Assembly: GCF_037975245.1 (NCBI RefSeq) | Contig: NC_092573.1 | Coordinates: 9,078,501-9,142,500 of the forward strand | Direction: 5' to 3' | Source: Apostichopus japonicus | Lineage: Eukaryota > Echinodermata > Holothuroidea > Aspidochirotida > Stichopodidae | Length of the DNA: 64,000 nucleotides | Shown here: positions 24,413 to 36,782 of the stretch, piece after piece | How positions within the stretch are numbered: the first letter of the stretch is position 1 | How the letters are laid out: each line of letters begins with the position of its first letter | The notes under the pieces: model-generated | The model's input: only the letters and a program-made list of their open reading frames with translations | Told to the model about the DNA's origin: nothing | The model's database searches: none | Program-made: the position numbers and the translations under genes

Positions 24413-25870
24413 TAGGCCAAAAGCCTGTCCCATATGATTTCACCCCATTTAGCCCAGAAGGTTTGACCCCTTAAAGTAACTTAGACCATCTAGGCCATTC
24501 ACAAAAAAATTGTCAGCTCAACCCCAGTGGTCGGGTTCAGACCCCAGACCCCCTGAAAAAGACCCCCCGGGCGGGTTAATTTCACCCCATCTAGCCCATG
24601 GACCAAACTTTGTCAGAAGGAAGTAGTATGGTTGTACATTACAAAAAAGGCAAAACTGACAAAATTCCTGGTCGGGAAGGGGTTGTCAGACCCCCCACTA
24701 AGTCACCCCCAGTCGGGTTGATTTCACCCCATCTAGCCCATGGACCAAACTTTGGCAAAAGGAAGTAGCATGGTAGTATGTTACAAAAATGGAAAAACTG
24801 ACAAACTTGTTGGTCGGGAAGGTGATGTCAGACCCCCACAAAGTTTACCCTGACCCACCCCCCAAAAGGCAGGTTGATTGCACCCCATCTAGCCCATGGA
24901 CCAAACTTTGTCAGAAGGAAGTAGTATGGCTGTACATTACAAAAAAGGCAAAACTGACAAAATTCCTGGTTGGGAAAGGGTTGTCAGACCCCCCACTATG
25001 TCACCCCTAGTCGGGTTAATTTCACCCTATCTAGCCCATGTACCAAACTTTGTCAGAAGGAAGTAGTATGGCTGTACATTACAAAAAAGGCAAAACTGAC
25101 AAAATTCCTGGTCGGGAAGGGGTTGTCAGACCCCCACAAAGTTTACCCTGACCCACCCCCAAAAGGCGGGTTGATTGCACCCCATCTAGCCCATGGACCA
25201 AACTTTGTCAGAAGGAAGTAGTATGGCTGTACATTACAAAAAAGGCAAAACTGACAAAATTCCTGGTTGGGAAAGGGTTGTCAGACCCCCCACTAAGTCA
25301 CCCCCAGTCGGGTTAATTTCACCCTATCTAGCCCATGGACCAAACTTTGTCAGAAGGAAGTAGTATGGCTGTACATTACAAAAAAGGCAAAACTGACAAA
25401 ATTCCTGGTCGGGAAGGGGTTGTCAGACCCCCCACTAGGTCACCCCCAGTCGGGTTGATTTCACCCCATCTAGCCCATGGACCAAACTTTGGCAAAACCA
25501 AACTTTGTCAAAAGTTAGTAGTATGGATGTACATTACAAAAAGTAAAACTGACAAAATTCCCAGTCGGGGAGGTGTTGTCAGACCCCAACAAATGTCACC
25601 CTCACCCACTCCAAAAGGCGGGTTGATTTCACCCCATCTTAGCCCACAGACTTAACTTTGTCGAAAGGAATTAGTATGTCTGTACATTAAAATAAAGGAA
25701 AATCTGACAAAATTGCTGGTCGGGAAGGGGTTTTCAGACCCCCCCAAAAGGTGCCCCCACCCAGCCAATTCAATTCACGCAATCTAATCATAGACCAGAA
25801 TTTTGTTTAAAGAAAGTATTCAAGACATTGTATTATAAAACATGGAAAAACTTACCGAATGGTCTGAAAG
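24413..25870 (+). repeat. E1 left arm, array of about 147-bp units
   Basis: The phrase AGCCCATGGACCAAACTTTG recurs at roughly 24,593, 24,736, 24,890, 25,037, 25,190, 25,335 and 25,480. Each copy is followed by GTACATTACAAAAA and TTGTCAGACCCCC. The outer 150 bp differ from the units and form the terminal segment. Inner units decay toward the core. In-frame copies create proline-rich open frames (74-106 codons) that are not genes. Confidence 0.9.
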
Positions 25871-27892
25871 CAAAGATGTACCCATTCTGGTCACATGGGC
25901 CACTTTTGTATTTGTGTAACATAATATATACCGTAAAAGCAAGAAATGGATACATGTAGAACCAGGAACAAATGTTAAATATGAAAAGTTTTTACACTTG
26001 TAAAGCAGATTCCTTTGCATGAAAAATGTAGAAAATAACAACATGCTTTCAACAGGACCAGCCCCAGTTCATGTTGGTAGAATAAGTTTGCTTGTTCAAC
26101 ATGGTTGTTTGGACTGGAAATTACCATACTTGTGTCTTCAATATGACAAACAGTCATGGAAAACTATAATAATTATTATTTAACAAGATAATTTAATTTA
26201 GGAAATACCATCCACAAAAGAGGAAATAGTTACAGCTAGAACCCCACCAAACATTGCATTTGAACAAACATGGCGAATGTGGCCTCACTCAGTTTTAAGG
26301 CCATTCTGTTATTGGGCACAATGCGATTAAAGGTTTTAAAATGCAAATGGTTATTCTTAAAAGTCTATGTCTTTTTGATTAGTTCCTATGATACAGTACG
26401 TCTCTGTCATTGTTCACCATCAGGTCACTTGCATAATTCTATTGTGTCCATCTTATCAATCCACCTCTTCTGCAAATATTTTAAGTAAAGTGTGATTTGT
26501 AAACAAATTGCTAAGGTAAAGTTTACCAGTTACAGGATTTTCGACAGATAAACCGCAGTTATGAAGCCTCGATCAAGATTGATTTGCCAAATTTGGGTTC
26601 AAAATGTGAAAATTATTAGATATAAAAATAAAGGGAAATCCAGATATCTGATTTTTCAGACAAGCAGTGTCTGCACGATTTGAATAATGCACTTATTTTC
26701 CAGCATTCTTGTCTGGAACACAACTTTTTTGGGGTGGTCTGAAAGGGGAAGGGTACACCCGCCACAACACCCCCTAAATCAGACACTAAATACAGATCAA
26801 ATAGTTGAAATATGCTCTTGGTTTTTTTTTTTTTTTTTTGGGGGGGGGGGGAGGGGGAATACTGCCTTTTCACCTATGATGTAAATCAAATTAAACTTCC
26901 AGATTTTGTAAATATTCCTTGATTTCAACCAAATAATCTTTATACTGGCATATGTTACCAATTGTAGGTTTAAAAAGAAACAATATCAGTACTTAATTAT
27001 TGGTTGCAATAGTACAATGTGAGCTACTATAGAAATCTAACCCATAGGATACATATATATTTAAGGAAATGCCAAAAATGAAATGAAAACAATTGCACAA
27101 GGAAAGTATGCATTCGTAACACAAAAACAGCTGAAGCATTGGAGGGGGGCAGCTTCAATAATATAATTGAGTGGTCAAGCCTCCCCCCAAATAAACTTCT
27201 TTGATTAACCAATTATAGATCTGTCATATCTATAACTATTTGAAAAGGCTTCAGAAATTAGAAGAATGTTCCTATCAACGATATCTAATATGCCAAAGGG
27301 TCCCCAATATTTTTTTGTTCCACCTCTGCTGTAACACCATATATTATGGGACCAAGCAGATAACTGGGTTGCAGGCCATTAACTATAGCAGGTCTTACTT
27401 TTTACATGAATAAAACATGGGAATAGAGCAATTTGGTGAAAGTGGAGGACCAACTATGGTCACATAACAGGATGTGGGCAAGGTTGTACAGTAATACAGA
27501 CATAAGACAAAGAGGGTCAATGTATTGTCTTATGAATTAAAACATTTCCAGCAAAAGGCAGGAGAAACTCCTCCCACAAGATTCTCATCTATATCAGTAT
27601 GTTTATTAGGCCAGGGATGCCTACCCATAATTTTTACTTAGGTGCTATAGTAAAAAAAAATCAAAATGTTTTAAACTGACCAAAAACAGGAGCATCATTG
27701 TGTTTCAGTCACTTCCTTGCCTAGCAACTTTGGACTGCTTGTCACCAAAAAAGATGAAGCAATTAAGAAAGGCAAGCCATAATGGACATTGAAGGCTCTT
27801 TTGAATTACATAGAATATCTCCTCTCATAAATATAATCATTAAATATTTATTTTTGTAATAATTATGTTTATATTTTTATCATCTCAGTTCA
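25871..27892. other. E1 core, no recognisable coding content
   Basis: The core is almost identical, inverted, to 46,450-48,520. It contains a T-run/G-run junction at about 26,822-26,856 and many short open frames, none with recognisable motifs. The core frame open for 107 codons in E2 (48,203-48,526) is broken here by a one-base difference in a T run near 25,990. That argues against purifying selection on it. Confidence 0.65.
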
Positions 27893-29103
27893 TGGGTAAA
27901 AGACAATGGGTAGGGGCTCTTTGTAGGGGTCTGACAACCCCTTCCGAACAGCAATTTTGTCAGATATTCCTTTTTTTTAACGTACAGACATACTACCTTC
28001 TTTTGACAAAATTTGGTCTATGGGCTAGAAGGGGTGAAATCAACTCGCCTTTTGGGGTTGGGTGAGGGTGACCTTTGTGGGGGTCTGACAACACCTTCCC
28101 GACTAGGAATTTTGCCAGTTTTACACTTTTTGTAATGTACATCAATACTACTTCCTTTTGACAAAGTTTGGTCCATGGGCTAGATGGGATGAAATCAACC
28201 CTACTGGGGGTGACTTAGTGGGGGGTCTGACAACCCCTTCCTGACCAGGAATTTTGTCAGTTTTACACTTTTTGTAATGTACATCCATACTACTACCTTT
28301 TGACAAAGTTTGGTATCGCAAAAGTTTGGTCCATGGGCTAGATGGGGTGAAATCAACCCGACTGGGGTGACCTAGTGGGGGGTCTGACAACCCTTTCCCG
28401 ACCAGGAATTTTGTCAGTTTTGCCTTTTTTGTAATGTACAGCCATACTACTTCCTTCTGACAAAGTTTGGTCCATGGGCTAGATGGGGTGAAATCAACCC
28501 GACTGGGGGTGACTTAGTGGGGGGTCTGACAACCCATTCCCAACCAGGAAATTTGTCAGTTTTGCCTTTTTTGTAATGTACATCCATACTACTACCTTTT
28601 GACAAAGTTTGGTATTGCAAAAGTTTGGTCCATGGGCTAGATGGGGTGAAATCAACCCGACTGGGGTGACCTAGTGGGGGGTCTGACAACCCTTTCCCGA
28701 CCAGGAATTTTGTCAGTTTTGCCTTTTTTGTAATGTACAGCCATACTACTTCCTTCTGACAAAGTTTGGTCCATGGGCTAGATGGGGTGAAATCAACCCG
28801 ACTGGGGGTGACTTAGTGGGGGGTCTGACAACCCCTTCCCAACCAGGAAATTTGTCAGTTTTGTTTTTTTTGTAATGTACAGCCATACTACTTCCTTCTG
28901 ACAAAGTTTGGTCCATGGGCTAGATGGGGTGAAATTACCCCGTCCGGGGGGTTATTTTTCAGGGGGTCTGGGGTCCGAACCTGACCACTGGGGTTGAGCT
29001 GACAATTTTTTTGTGAATGACCTAGATGGTCTAAGTAACTTTAAGGGGTCAAACCTTCTGGGCTAAATGGGGTGAAATCATATGGGACAGGCTCCCAGAC
29101 TAA
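27893..29103 (-). repeat. E1 right arm, inverted array of about 147-bp units
   Basis: This is the reverse complement of the left-arm unit (CAAAGTTTGGTCCATGGGCT and so on), repeated about eight times, ending in CATATGGGACAGGCT at about 29,080-29,093. Some units are doubled by an internal CAAAGTTTGGTATTGCAAAAG variant, also present in E2. Confidence 0.9.
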
Positions 29104-30240
29104 AACAATCCAAGCATGTTTCTCTGTGTATACAAGCTGAGTGTCTACCTCATTGAAAGATGGATTCCAGCTATGTGGGCATGTACTGTACTGTGCTTCT
29201 CTGTGCTGTGAAGGGGGGGGAGGGGGAAGGGAGGGGGAAACAGAATTTTTGATTGTCACAAGGCAAAACCTTTCACTAAAAGGGTGGTATATCCATGGGC
29301 ATCCGCAGAAAGCTTGCATGGCAGGGGCAAACACATTTCCAAGGTTAAATAAAAAATGTTTTGACTTATGCTGGCGACATAATGTCATTATCACATTGAG
29401 TGTCAAAGGCGCAAAGCCCTTGATTTTATAAATTAGATTGCTTCTGTGGCAATTTCCAATGCCAAAATCTTTGTGTTCCAGGATATTTTTAAGTAAACAA
29501 TATGCCTTTGATTAAAGTTAAATATCAGATCACAACATTTGTGGTACCTTTTGTTTGATTTTGTGGGGGAAGGGGGAGGGGGAGGGGGAATTCCCAAGAT
29601 GCATTTCCCAAAATGCATTTACCAATATTCAAATGATTAGCAATAAGTGGGAAAAATCAGCCCTTGATGCCAAAAATAGCACCATGTTGCATCTATGCTT
29701 CTTAAACATGAAAGAGATTATTCTAAAGGAATACAGACCTTGAAAGTGTCTTCTACAAACTATATTGTTAGAACTAGGTGAGCATAAAATGTGTAATTGT
29801 CATAATCCCAAAATGTCTGCCTTGTTCCAGGCGGAATACCAATTAAGCCTAATTTTAATTATATCTTTTCAAATAAATGAAAAGGCATGTATACAAATAA
29901 GGGTCAAGAGACCCGGCAGAAGCTCTCATAAAAGGTTAAGTCTATATAGATGATGCTAGGGGCTCAGCGGGCCGTGGACCCTACTGATGCATTTTTCATA
30001 TATAGTCAAGCGGGGTAAAAAAAACAATTTACCTAAAGTTTGCTCTAAAAATTGATGAGTAAGAGGTACTGTTTCGGTTCTAATGTTCAAGTGTGTGGAG
30101 TAGGATTCTCTTAAAGAGAATCTAACAAAAATTCTCCGCTTCCTGTATAGTCATGGTTTATTTGGTTTTAATTCCATCAATGCAACTTACACTTATCTAG
30201 CGTCATACTTTCATTGTGTCACATTTTGTACTTCTCATTC
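29104..30240. other. Unassigned sequence with G-rich tracts
   Basis: No gene. Polypurine G-rich tracts at about 29,212-29,240 and 29,567-29,590 create short spurious open frames. A small palindrome TTCTCTT/AAGAGAA lies near 30,107-30,120. Confidence 0.5.
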
Positions 30241-30440
30241 GACTGCCAAGTATTGCTGACGAAGGTCCCAGGGGGACCGAAAATTCCGATATATTTTCTA
30301 AAACTTACTCCTTATTTGTCAATTATGAGTCATATCTTATTTCTCTGGTTTTCTCTAATAATATTTTCTTTTGGAGTAAACGTGGATTTTCGTTATATAT
30401 TATATATATATATAACTTTCGGGCAAAACAATTTTTGCCC
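30200..30440 (+). mobile_element. Fragment with hammerhead-like core, possible Penelope-like 3' end
   Basis: CTGACGA (30,256-30,262) is followed by A, then a 6-bp stem GGTCCC/GGGACC with loop AGG (30,264-30,278), then GAAA (30,279-30,282). CTGANGA, stem II and GAAA are the conserved hammerhead ribozyme order. The extra A and the lack of convincing stems I and III make this only hammerhead-like. Such motifs are known in Penelope-like and retrozyme elements. An AT dinucleotide tract and a G/C-run edge follow near 30,395-30,450. Confidence 0.35.
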
Positions 30441-31541
30441 CCCCCCCCAAACTGAAATGGTCCTGTACGCCTATGCAATAAAGGCAACATTTAAAGCAAC
30501 ATTACTACTACATTGATCACCCTACAGTAAGTAGAGTGCTATAATTGGGGACTATACAGACTACCTTTAAGTAGCCTGGTAAATCACAACCATTTACTAG
30601 TTCAGTTCCATTGTTACAGGTTCACCTGGCTCCTATGGATAGGTACATTGATTGCCTGTCCTAAACTATTCAGGCATAACAAAGAACCCACTGTTAGCCC
30701 TACTGAATTTAGTGTGGCTCACAGACAACTAATCTGCTAAGCTTCTTAAGTTCTGGCTAACTTTCTGTCAACAATAAAACTAAAGTGAGAGCCTATATTT
30801 AAAGAGATAAACTAACTAGTACTGCATGTTAGCAAGTGTTTAGTGTATAATTTGTTAAATAGTGTACAGTGCTAGATTTTACTGTAGATAAATTCAAAGC
30901 AAACAATCGTGTATTATGGTGCCTAAAATATTTGGAAGAATTAAGACGTGTAATAATTTGAAAATATTTGTCGAAATGTTTTACTTTTCCCAACTTATAT
31001 CACTGAAAACAGATCCATATACCTATTACAAAGAAATGATAGGCTTACTATAGTGTTCATTTGGGATGCACAGAATCTTCTCAGAACCCAATCTTCTAAA
31101 TTCTTAATGTTATGCTGTATTGGCCCCAAATATGCCAGATATTCAAATATGGTCACATTTGATCAAAATTCTTAAACTGTTTTATTACCACCTTGGAGGA
31201 AATGTACCTCACTGGGACATTCAGTCTTCTTATGTGTTCATTTCAAATATCTGAGAACAATTTGGTAAGTAAAGACCTCCAGGAATGTACTCTTTGGAAA
31301 CTTCTAGCAATTATAGAGTGCTTTACTTTGGGGCCTATACAGACTTTTCAGTTCCTTGCTATTACTTTCTGTTAACTACAGTACATATATGACTTAAGTG
31401 GAATCAGAGGCCTATTTTTAAAGAGATTAACTGGTACTGCATGGTAGCAATTGTATATAGTGATTAATTTTTAAAAGAGTGTAGTGAACCTGTGCAGAGC
31501 TAGAAAAACATAGATAAATTCATAGCATGTTCATTTTATCC
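30441..31541. other. Unassigned AT-rich sequence
   Basis: No gene. A segment of about 100 bp (the TTACTATAGTG phrase near 31,048, with AAACAGATCCATATACC) is weakly echoed near 32,104-32,165, on the far side of element A. Related motifs (TTAACTGGTACTGCATG, CAGTGCTAGATT versus CAGAGCTAG) recur between about 30,800 and 31,500, suggesting an old diverged tandem duplication of about 600 bp. Confidence 0.4.
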
Positions 31542-31549
31542 TCATTAAC

Positions 31550-32076
31550 GGTGACATCCCTATGTTCCAACGTCTCTATGTTCCGATGTCTCTATGTTCC
31601 AACAATTTGTTTGGACTCTTAATTTTTTTTGACCAAAATTTTTTCTGACCCAATTTTTTGGGGGAGACTCAATCTTTTTGGTCCCCCATTTTTAGGACCA
31701 AATTTTTGGGTGGACTTAATTTTTTGGGCCCCAAATTTTTGGGGACCCAATTTTTTGGGGGGGACTCAATTTTTTTGGACCAACATTTTTTCTGACCTAC
31801 CTTTTTTTGGAGGACACAATTTTTTGGACGCACCACAATTTTTTTCATGAAAAAGAAGGGCCCAAAGTTTGTTATGAGTTTGTTTTGGTCCGAAAAAAGT
31901 TGGTCCGAAAACATGTTGGTCAAAAATTTGGGTCCAAAAAAAGTTAAGTCCTAAAAAATTTGGGTAAAAAAAATTGAGTCCAAAAAAATTGTCGGAACAT
32001 AGAGACGTCGGAACATAGAGATGTCAGAACATAGAGATGTCAGAACATAGAGATGTCAGAACATAGAGATGTAACC
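31550..32076. mobile_element. Foldback-like element A, 527 bp
   Basis: Exact 8-bp direct repeats TCATTAAC flank it (31,542-31,549 and 32,077-32,084). The left end reads GGTGACATCCCTATGTTC; the right end read inward is GGTTACATCTCTATGTTC. Behind the ends the right arm has a 16-bp word (GTCAGAACATAGAGAT) repeated about five times and the left arm three inverted copies. Both arms then continue into a second, A/T-homopolymer-rich word (CCAAAAAATTGAGTC and variants) up to a short centre near 31,845. The whole element could fold into one long imperfect hairpin. There is no coding capacity; low-complexity open frames inside are artefacts. Confidence 0.88.
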
Positions 32077-33060
32077 TCATTAACAGTACTAATATAAATG
32101 GATGCAGATCCTTATATATACCTTTGGTGAAGAACTGATAGGCTTACTATAGTGCTGATGTGGGATGTGCAGATATAACATTATTGTTACAATTAATTAA
32201 TTATATCTGAGTACTTGCATTTCATTTAGTGGACTGCTGAGTCCAAGGCCCCCTGAGTCCCAGTCCAGCAAAAGTGGACCCGAGTCAGGACTCAGGTCCA
32301 GACTACAGCTTTGATATTTAGAGCATGGAGAATGGGGGTACCAGGGAATAATTTAGTGCTCAAATTTTGCGTAGCAGTTCTGAGGTTTTTCATTTCTTTA
32401 GCTTAAAATCGTTGAAAACACTAGGGTTATGCATGCAAAAAACTGCTACACAATTTTTCCATTGGTGTAGGAATTTGACCAGATTGTGTAGCAAAATGAG
32501 AAGGGATACTGGATAAATTATTTGCTGGGTATAGTGCAGACGAAGAAAATACTAAAGTTGGGCTTTCCTGCAAGAGGTCCCGTGCTAATGACAGCTGGTG
32601 GGGTTTGGAAACAACCAGTTACCATGCACCACAAACTCAGATATTAACAAAAGGGACCATCATCAGGGCCCCCCAGTCCCCTACATGGCCCCCAGTCAGC
32701 TCATTTGGCCCCACCCCTAATAAAGGTCCCTATTTCGGCATTTAAAAGAAAATTTAAAAGATAACACTAACCTAAGAATTAATTTACACATGACATCTTA
32801 TGGCATTTATAAGCTATGTCTACCATCAGAATGCCATAGCAAACTTTAATATTTCGTTGTTGCCATAACAATGACTAAACCTCATCGACCTCCAGATCGG
32901 TATGATACTATGACACTCCAGTGCCACCTTCAGTTTCGCAACAAAAAAATTACTAGGCCACCTAGCATGCTTTTACTACTACTATAAAAATGCGAGTATT
33001 GTAAGTTGATGTTTTTTTTAACAATTGAGTCGGCATTTTCAAATAAACAAGTACTACTGG
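32077..33060. other. Unassigned sequence with GAGTCC word cluster
   Basis: Near 32,229-32,310 the words CTGAGTCC, CTGAGTCCCAGTCC, GAGTCAGGACTCAGGTCC occur in both orientations, giving a small inverted-repeat cluster. No gene is visible in the rest. Confidence 0.5.
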
Positions 33061-33555
33061 CCTAGGAAATAACATATACATATTGCACCAAAATACAAGG
33101 AGGTTTCTAAAATCCAAAAAATTCTCAATAGACACCCCTCCCCACACACAACCATAGTGTACTAGTAAATAACATTTTCAAAATGGGGTGCTAAAGGGGA
33201 ATCCCTCCCCTTATACTCCTCCCCACGTTTCCTACACCTAACCAGTACTGTCTTATAACCTATTTTATTGCACCATATCTCATCTAGGAGCTTTCTAAAA
33301 TCCAAAAATTCTCAAAGAGGGAGGGGGACACCCCTTAATCCCCTTGCACCCCTCCCCCAACTTTTCTCCACACAACAAATACTGGGAAATTACCTATAAA
33401 TATTGCACCATATTTCATCTAGGTTTCTAAAATCAAAAAATTTCTCAGAGGACACCCCTCCCCACACACAACCATAGTACTAAGGAATATCCTATGAATA
33501 TTGCACCACATTTCATCTAGGAGCTTTCTAAAATCCCAAAAATTCTCATAAAACA
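33060..33555. repeat. Four-copy degenerate tandem repeat, about 100-190 bp units
   Basis: The phrase ATTGCACCA...CATCTAGG...TTTCTAAAATCC...ATTCTCA occurs near 33,084, 33,270, 33,399 and 33,500, followed in most copies by a C-rich ACACCCCTCCCC tail. Related copies appear near 44,750 and at 56,314-56,600, so this is a dispersed family with local tandem amplification. Confidence 0.7.
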
Positions 33556-33633
33556 TGTCATCTCAAAAAAAGTTTTGATGCAATTTGCAATGCCTGGGAA
33601 GTACCATGTAACACCATTACAGGCAACCTGGGG

Positions 33634-34698
33634 GGGGGGGGGAAGGGGGTCTGCCCTATATCCATAAGGTCCGCTATTCATAAGGTTCATTGTTCATAAG
33701 GTTCGTTATTCATAACAAGCATTATTTTTATAAAAAGGTTCGCTATTCATAATGGAAATAAAGTTCGTTATTCAAAATAAAAAGGGATCATAATTCATAA
33801 GGTCCAGTATTCATAATGGAAACAAAGGTTCGATATTCATAATGGGCAAAAAGGTTCGTTATTCATAATGGGACAAAGGGTTCGTAATCCATAATAGACA
33901 AAAGGTTTCGTTATTCATAATGGAAAGAAAGGTCTGATATTCATAATGGAGCGAAGGGTCCGTTATTCAAAATGGGACAAAAGGTTCGTTATTCATAAAA
34001 GGAGAAAGGGTCCGATATTCATAATTGAACAAAGGGTTCGAAATCCATGATGTGAAAAAAGATTCGTTATTCATCATAGGAGAGAAGTGCATCATACAAG
34101 TGCAAAAGACGTCCTCTATTTTCGCAGACGCCTATAGTGTTCAACCACTGGCCTCAACATACTTTTTATTCATAGAGGGGGGACACAGGGGGCACAACTG
34201 TCCTATGGGGGGCACCACCAGATGCTGGGCGGATGCATAACTTTGCAGAGAATATGAGCCACACACTATCAAGACCATGCTTCACCCTATACCCCCTGCA
34301 GCAAAACCTACATTTTCGACATATTAACGGCATAAACTTGTACGTTTCCTAAAGGGGGTCCTTTTCCTCATTGTGAATGATACTGAACCTTTTCGGCTAT
34401 GCCTATTATGAATAACGGACCCTTTGTTCCATTATGAATCTATATATATCTATTTATGGATTACGAACCCTTTGCTCTATTATGAATATCGAACCCTTTC
34501 GTCCTATTATGAATAATGAGCCTTTTTTAATCATTATGTATATCGAACCCTTTTACCAATTGTGAACAACGAACCTTTTTTTTTCATTATGAATAACAAA
34601 CCTTATGAACAATGAACCTTTTGGCTCATTATGAATAGCGAACCTTATGAACAATGAACCTCATGGATATAGAACCTAATGAATATCGGGCTGTCACC
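33634..34698. mobile_element. Foldback-like element B, about 1.06 kb
   Basis: ACCTGGGG lies on both sides (33,626-33,633 and 34,699-34,706), although the left copy runs into a G tract. The right end read inward is GGTGACAGCCCGATATTC, whose first seven bases match the left end of element A. The left end has TCTGCCCTATATCC after the G tract. The left arm (to about 34,075) is a degenerate array of about 24-bp units based on AAGGTTCGTTATTCATAATG; the right arm (about 34,365-34,698) is the same word inverted. The 280-bp centre has no recognised gene. Confidence 0.83.
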
Positions 34699-34706
34699 AC
34701 CTGGGG

Positions 34707-36773
34707 GGCATTTTGGCATAGATTTTCTTGGTACACTATATTCGCCAACTGATTGTGGCCCTTCGCTTAGATGGTCCCTTTTGTGAAATGGCCACCCCCC
34801 CCCACTTAGAATTTCTCAAAAAAGGCCCTGACCATCATTGTGGTACTAACTAAGTGGAACACCTTCATCGGTTGGCCTTTAGCATATAACAAAGAAATAT
34901 TTTGCCAAAAATGCCTTCCAGACTGCCAGAAACAGCACTTCCCATGCATTGTCAGTTGCAGCTAAACCCTCTGTATTTTGACATCATCTCATGTTTTAAA
35001 TATTTAGACATCCATAAAATAAAAGTTTAATAAGCTTTTATATTTACTTTTGGTTACAATTGTTACATCAATAACCAGACATATAAGGCACACTAGGGCA
35101 GGATGGGGGTACATAGCATACTGCCTAGGGAAAAAGCCATATGGGAAGTTAAGGTATAAATCATTTGTACAGAGTATTATTATTATTTACACTAGTGAGT
35201 ATGTTTAAAAGCCCTAAGGTTTTTATTACTTTCGCTTTGAACACTTTATGGGATCCAGGGACCCCCTGCAGGCCCTGGAAGCTATATGGATTAGCTGCCC
35301 CTTAAGGCTTAAAATGGTCTAATTTCATCCAATCAGCTGAAGTTTCACTGATGGACCATGTTAATTACATGGTCATTAATGGTCTTTCAATACAACACAT
35401 TTGTTTCAAGTTTACCCTTCTTACCATGCTCACATACACATTATTTGCAAAGGTTACATCAGTTACACTTTTCTGAAGAATTAAACTGGCCAAATTGACC
35501 AAAACAATCCAAATACACTTTATTTAACCTTAATAAAGCTTCCTGTTAGAAAAACCTAGTTGTTACAAGATTTGACCATAGGTGGAAATGTTGGGGCTCC
35601 AAGGAAGAATGAATAAAAATAATAAATAAATTAAAAACATAGAGGGGCGTGTGAGGGTTCTCACCCCCACACCTAGATTCAGCAATGGTACACGGGTAAA
35701 TATCATCACTTTTATAGGTACTGGGTGTGTACTGAATAATTAAAGGCATATTTTGCATTTAGTTTGTTTTATTTTTTATTTCTACTGGCTTTCACTGTTA
35801 TACACTACCCTACAGGCAGTGATCGAAATAACAAAATAAATAAATTTAGGAGGTCCCATGAGCCTGATGCCCCTAAAACATACAAGGGGCCCTAGAGATG
35901 GACAGTGACTAGCCCAATCCAAAAGGTGACAATAATAAACTTAAACCCTTTTAAATCACGCCCAATCCGTAAAATTTTACCCCAAAATTTGTGCAACTCA
36001 ACCAGCTGGATGTATTGTTACAAATAAGTGTAAATGCTGAAGGCAGTTTCAACTATCCCGAAAGATTGAGCAGAAAACTTCTGAAAGTATATCATAAAAA
36101 AATAAATAAATTTGAATGTTGTACAAAATGCAACTGTTTCATGGAAACAAGGCTCTAGTTCATCCATTCATAAATACTAGAACACCAGAGCTGTTGTTTT
36201 TTAGTGGAAAGGAGAACAGACTTTTTGTCATTCATGAACACAAGAAACAGGTGTTTGCGTAGGATACAATGGGTCTTTATTGAGTGTTGTATTGTGAATG
36301 AAATTACAGTCTCCATATTTGAATTGACATTGGAAAATTAAGTATTTTATTTCAAAGAAACAAAGGGGGTGGGGGGGGGCGGGGACAGAGAATCATAGTT
36401 TAGATTCAAATCAATTTTTGAATAAAATGTGTGGTCTCCTCTCCTCCTCTCCTTCTTTCTTTTTTGCCCCTCTCCAAGTTCTTTCTCTGACCCTTAAGAG
36501 GGGTTATGTTGTTATTCAAAGTCAAAAGGGAACAGTCTCAAAACATGAATTCACGTTACCCTAAAGTGATGTTACGATACCAGAAAATTACAGATGTGTA
36601 ATATTTATAAGAGTCCTTCACTCTCCTCAAATGCCAGTCAAATTTGATCAGTTCAGCAATTGTATCGTGTAAGGAATTGCTCACACATGGTAATTTGAAA
36701 TATGATCTAAACATATTCCTAAACCCATTGGTGTAACCAGCAGCAGGCTTCCAATGACTCCTACTTGAAGGTG
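34707..36773. other. Unassigned sequence between elements B and C
   Basis: No gene. Near 34,885-34,950 there is a diverged copy of a dispersed repeat (TTTTGCCAAAAATGCC, CACTTCC) seen also at 41,700, 44,450 and 51,150. The segment 35,590-35,760 is AT-rich. A G-run/C interface lies near 36,365-36,385. Confidence 0.45.
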
Positions 36774-36782
36774 CATGAGCTG

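Larger units (their letters stand above)
24413..29103 (+). mobile_element. Element E1, long-TIR element of 4.7 kb
   Basis: Two opposing arrays of a unit of about 147 bp (24,413-25,870 and 27,893-29,103) flank a core of about 2 kb. Both ends start AGCCTGTCCCATATGATTTC reading inward. Outside this the ends differ slightly (TAGGCCAAA on the left, TTAGTCTGGG reading inward from the right), and the same asymmetry recurs in E2, inverted. The core is AT-rich without a recognisable protein, so E1 is probably non-autonomous. I found no clean target-site duplication. The architecture matches foldback-type elements with tandem-repeat inverted ends. Confidence 0.8.

Noticed and set aside
31629-31923. Phe/Gly/Trp- and Lys/Pro-rich open frames
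   Set aside because: Translation of the low-complexity word array of element A on both strands.
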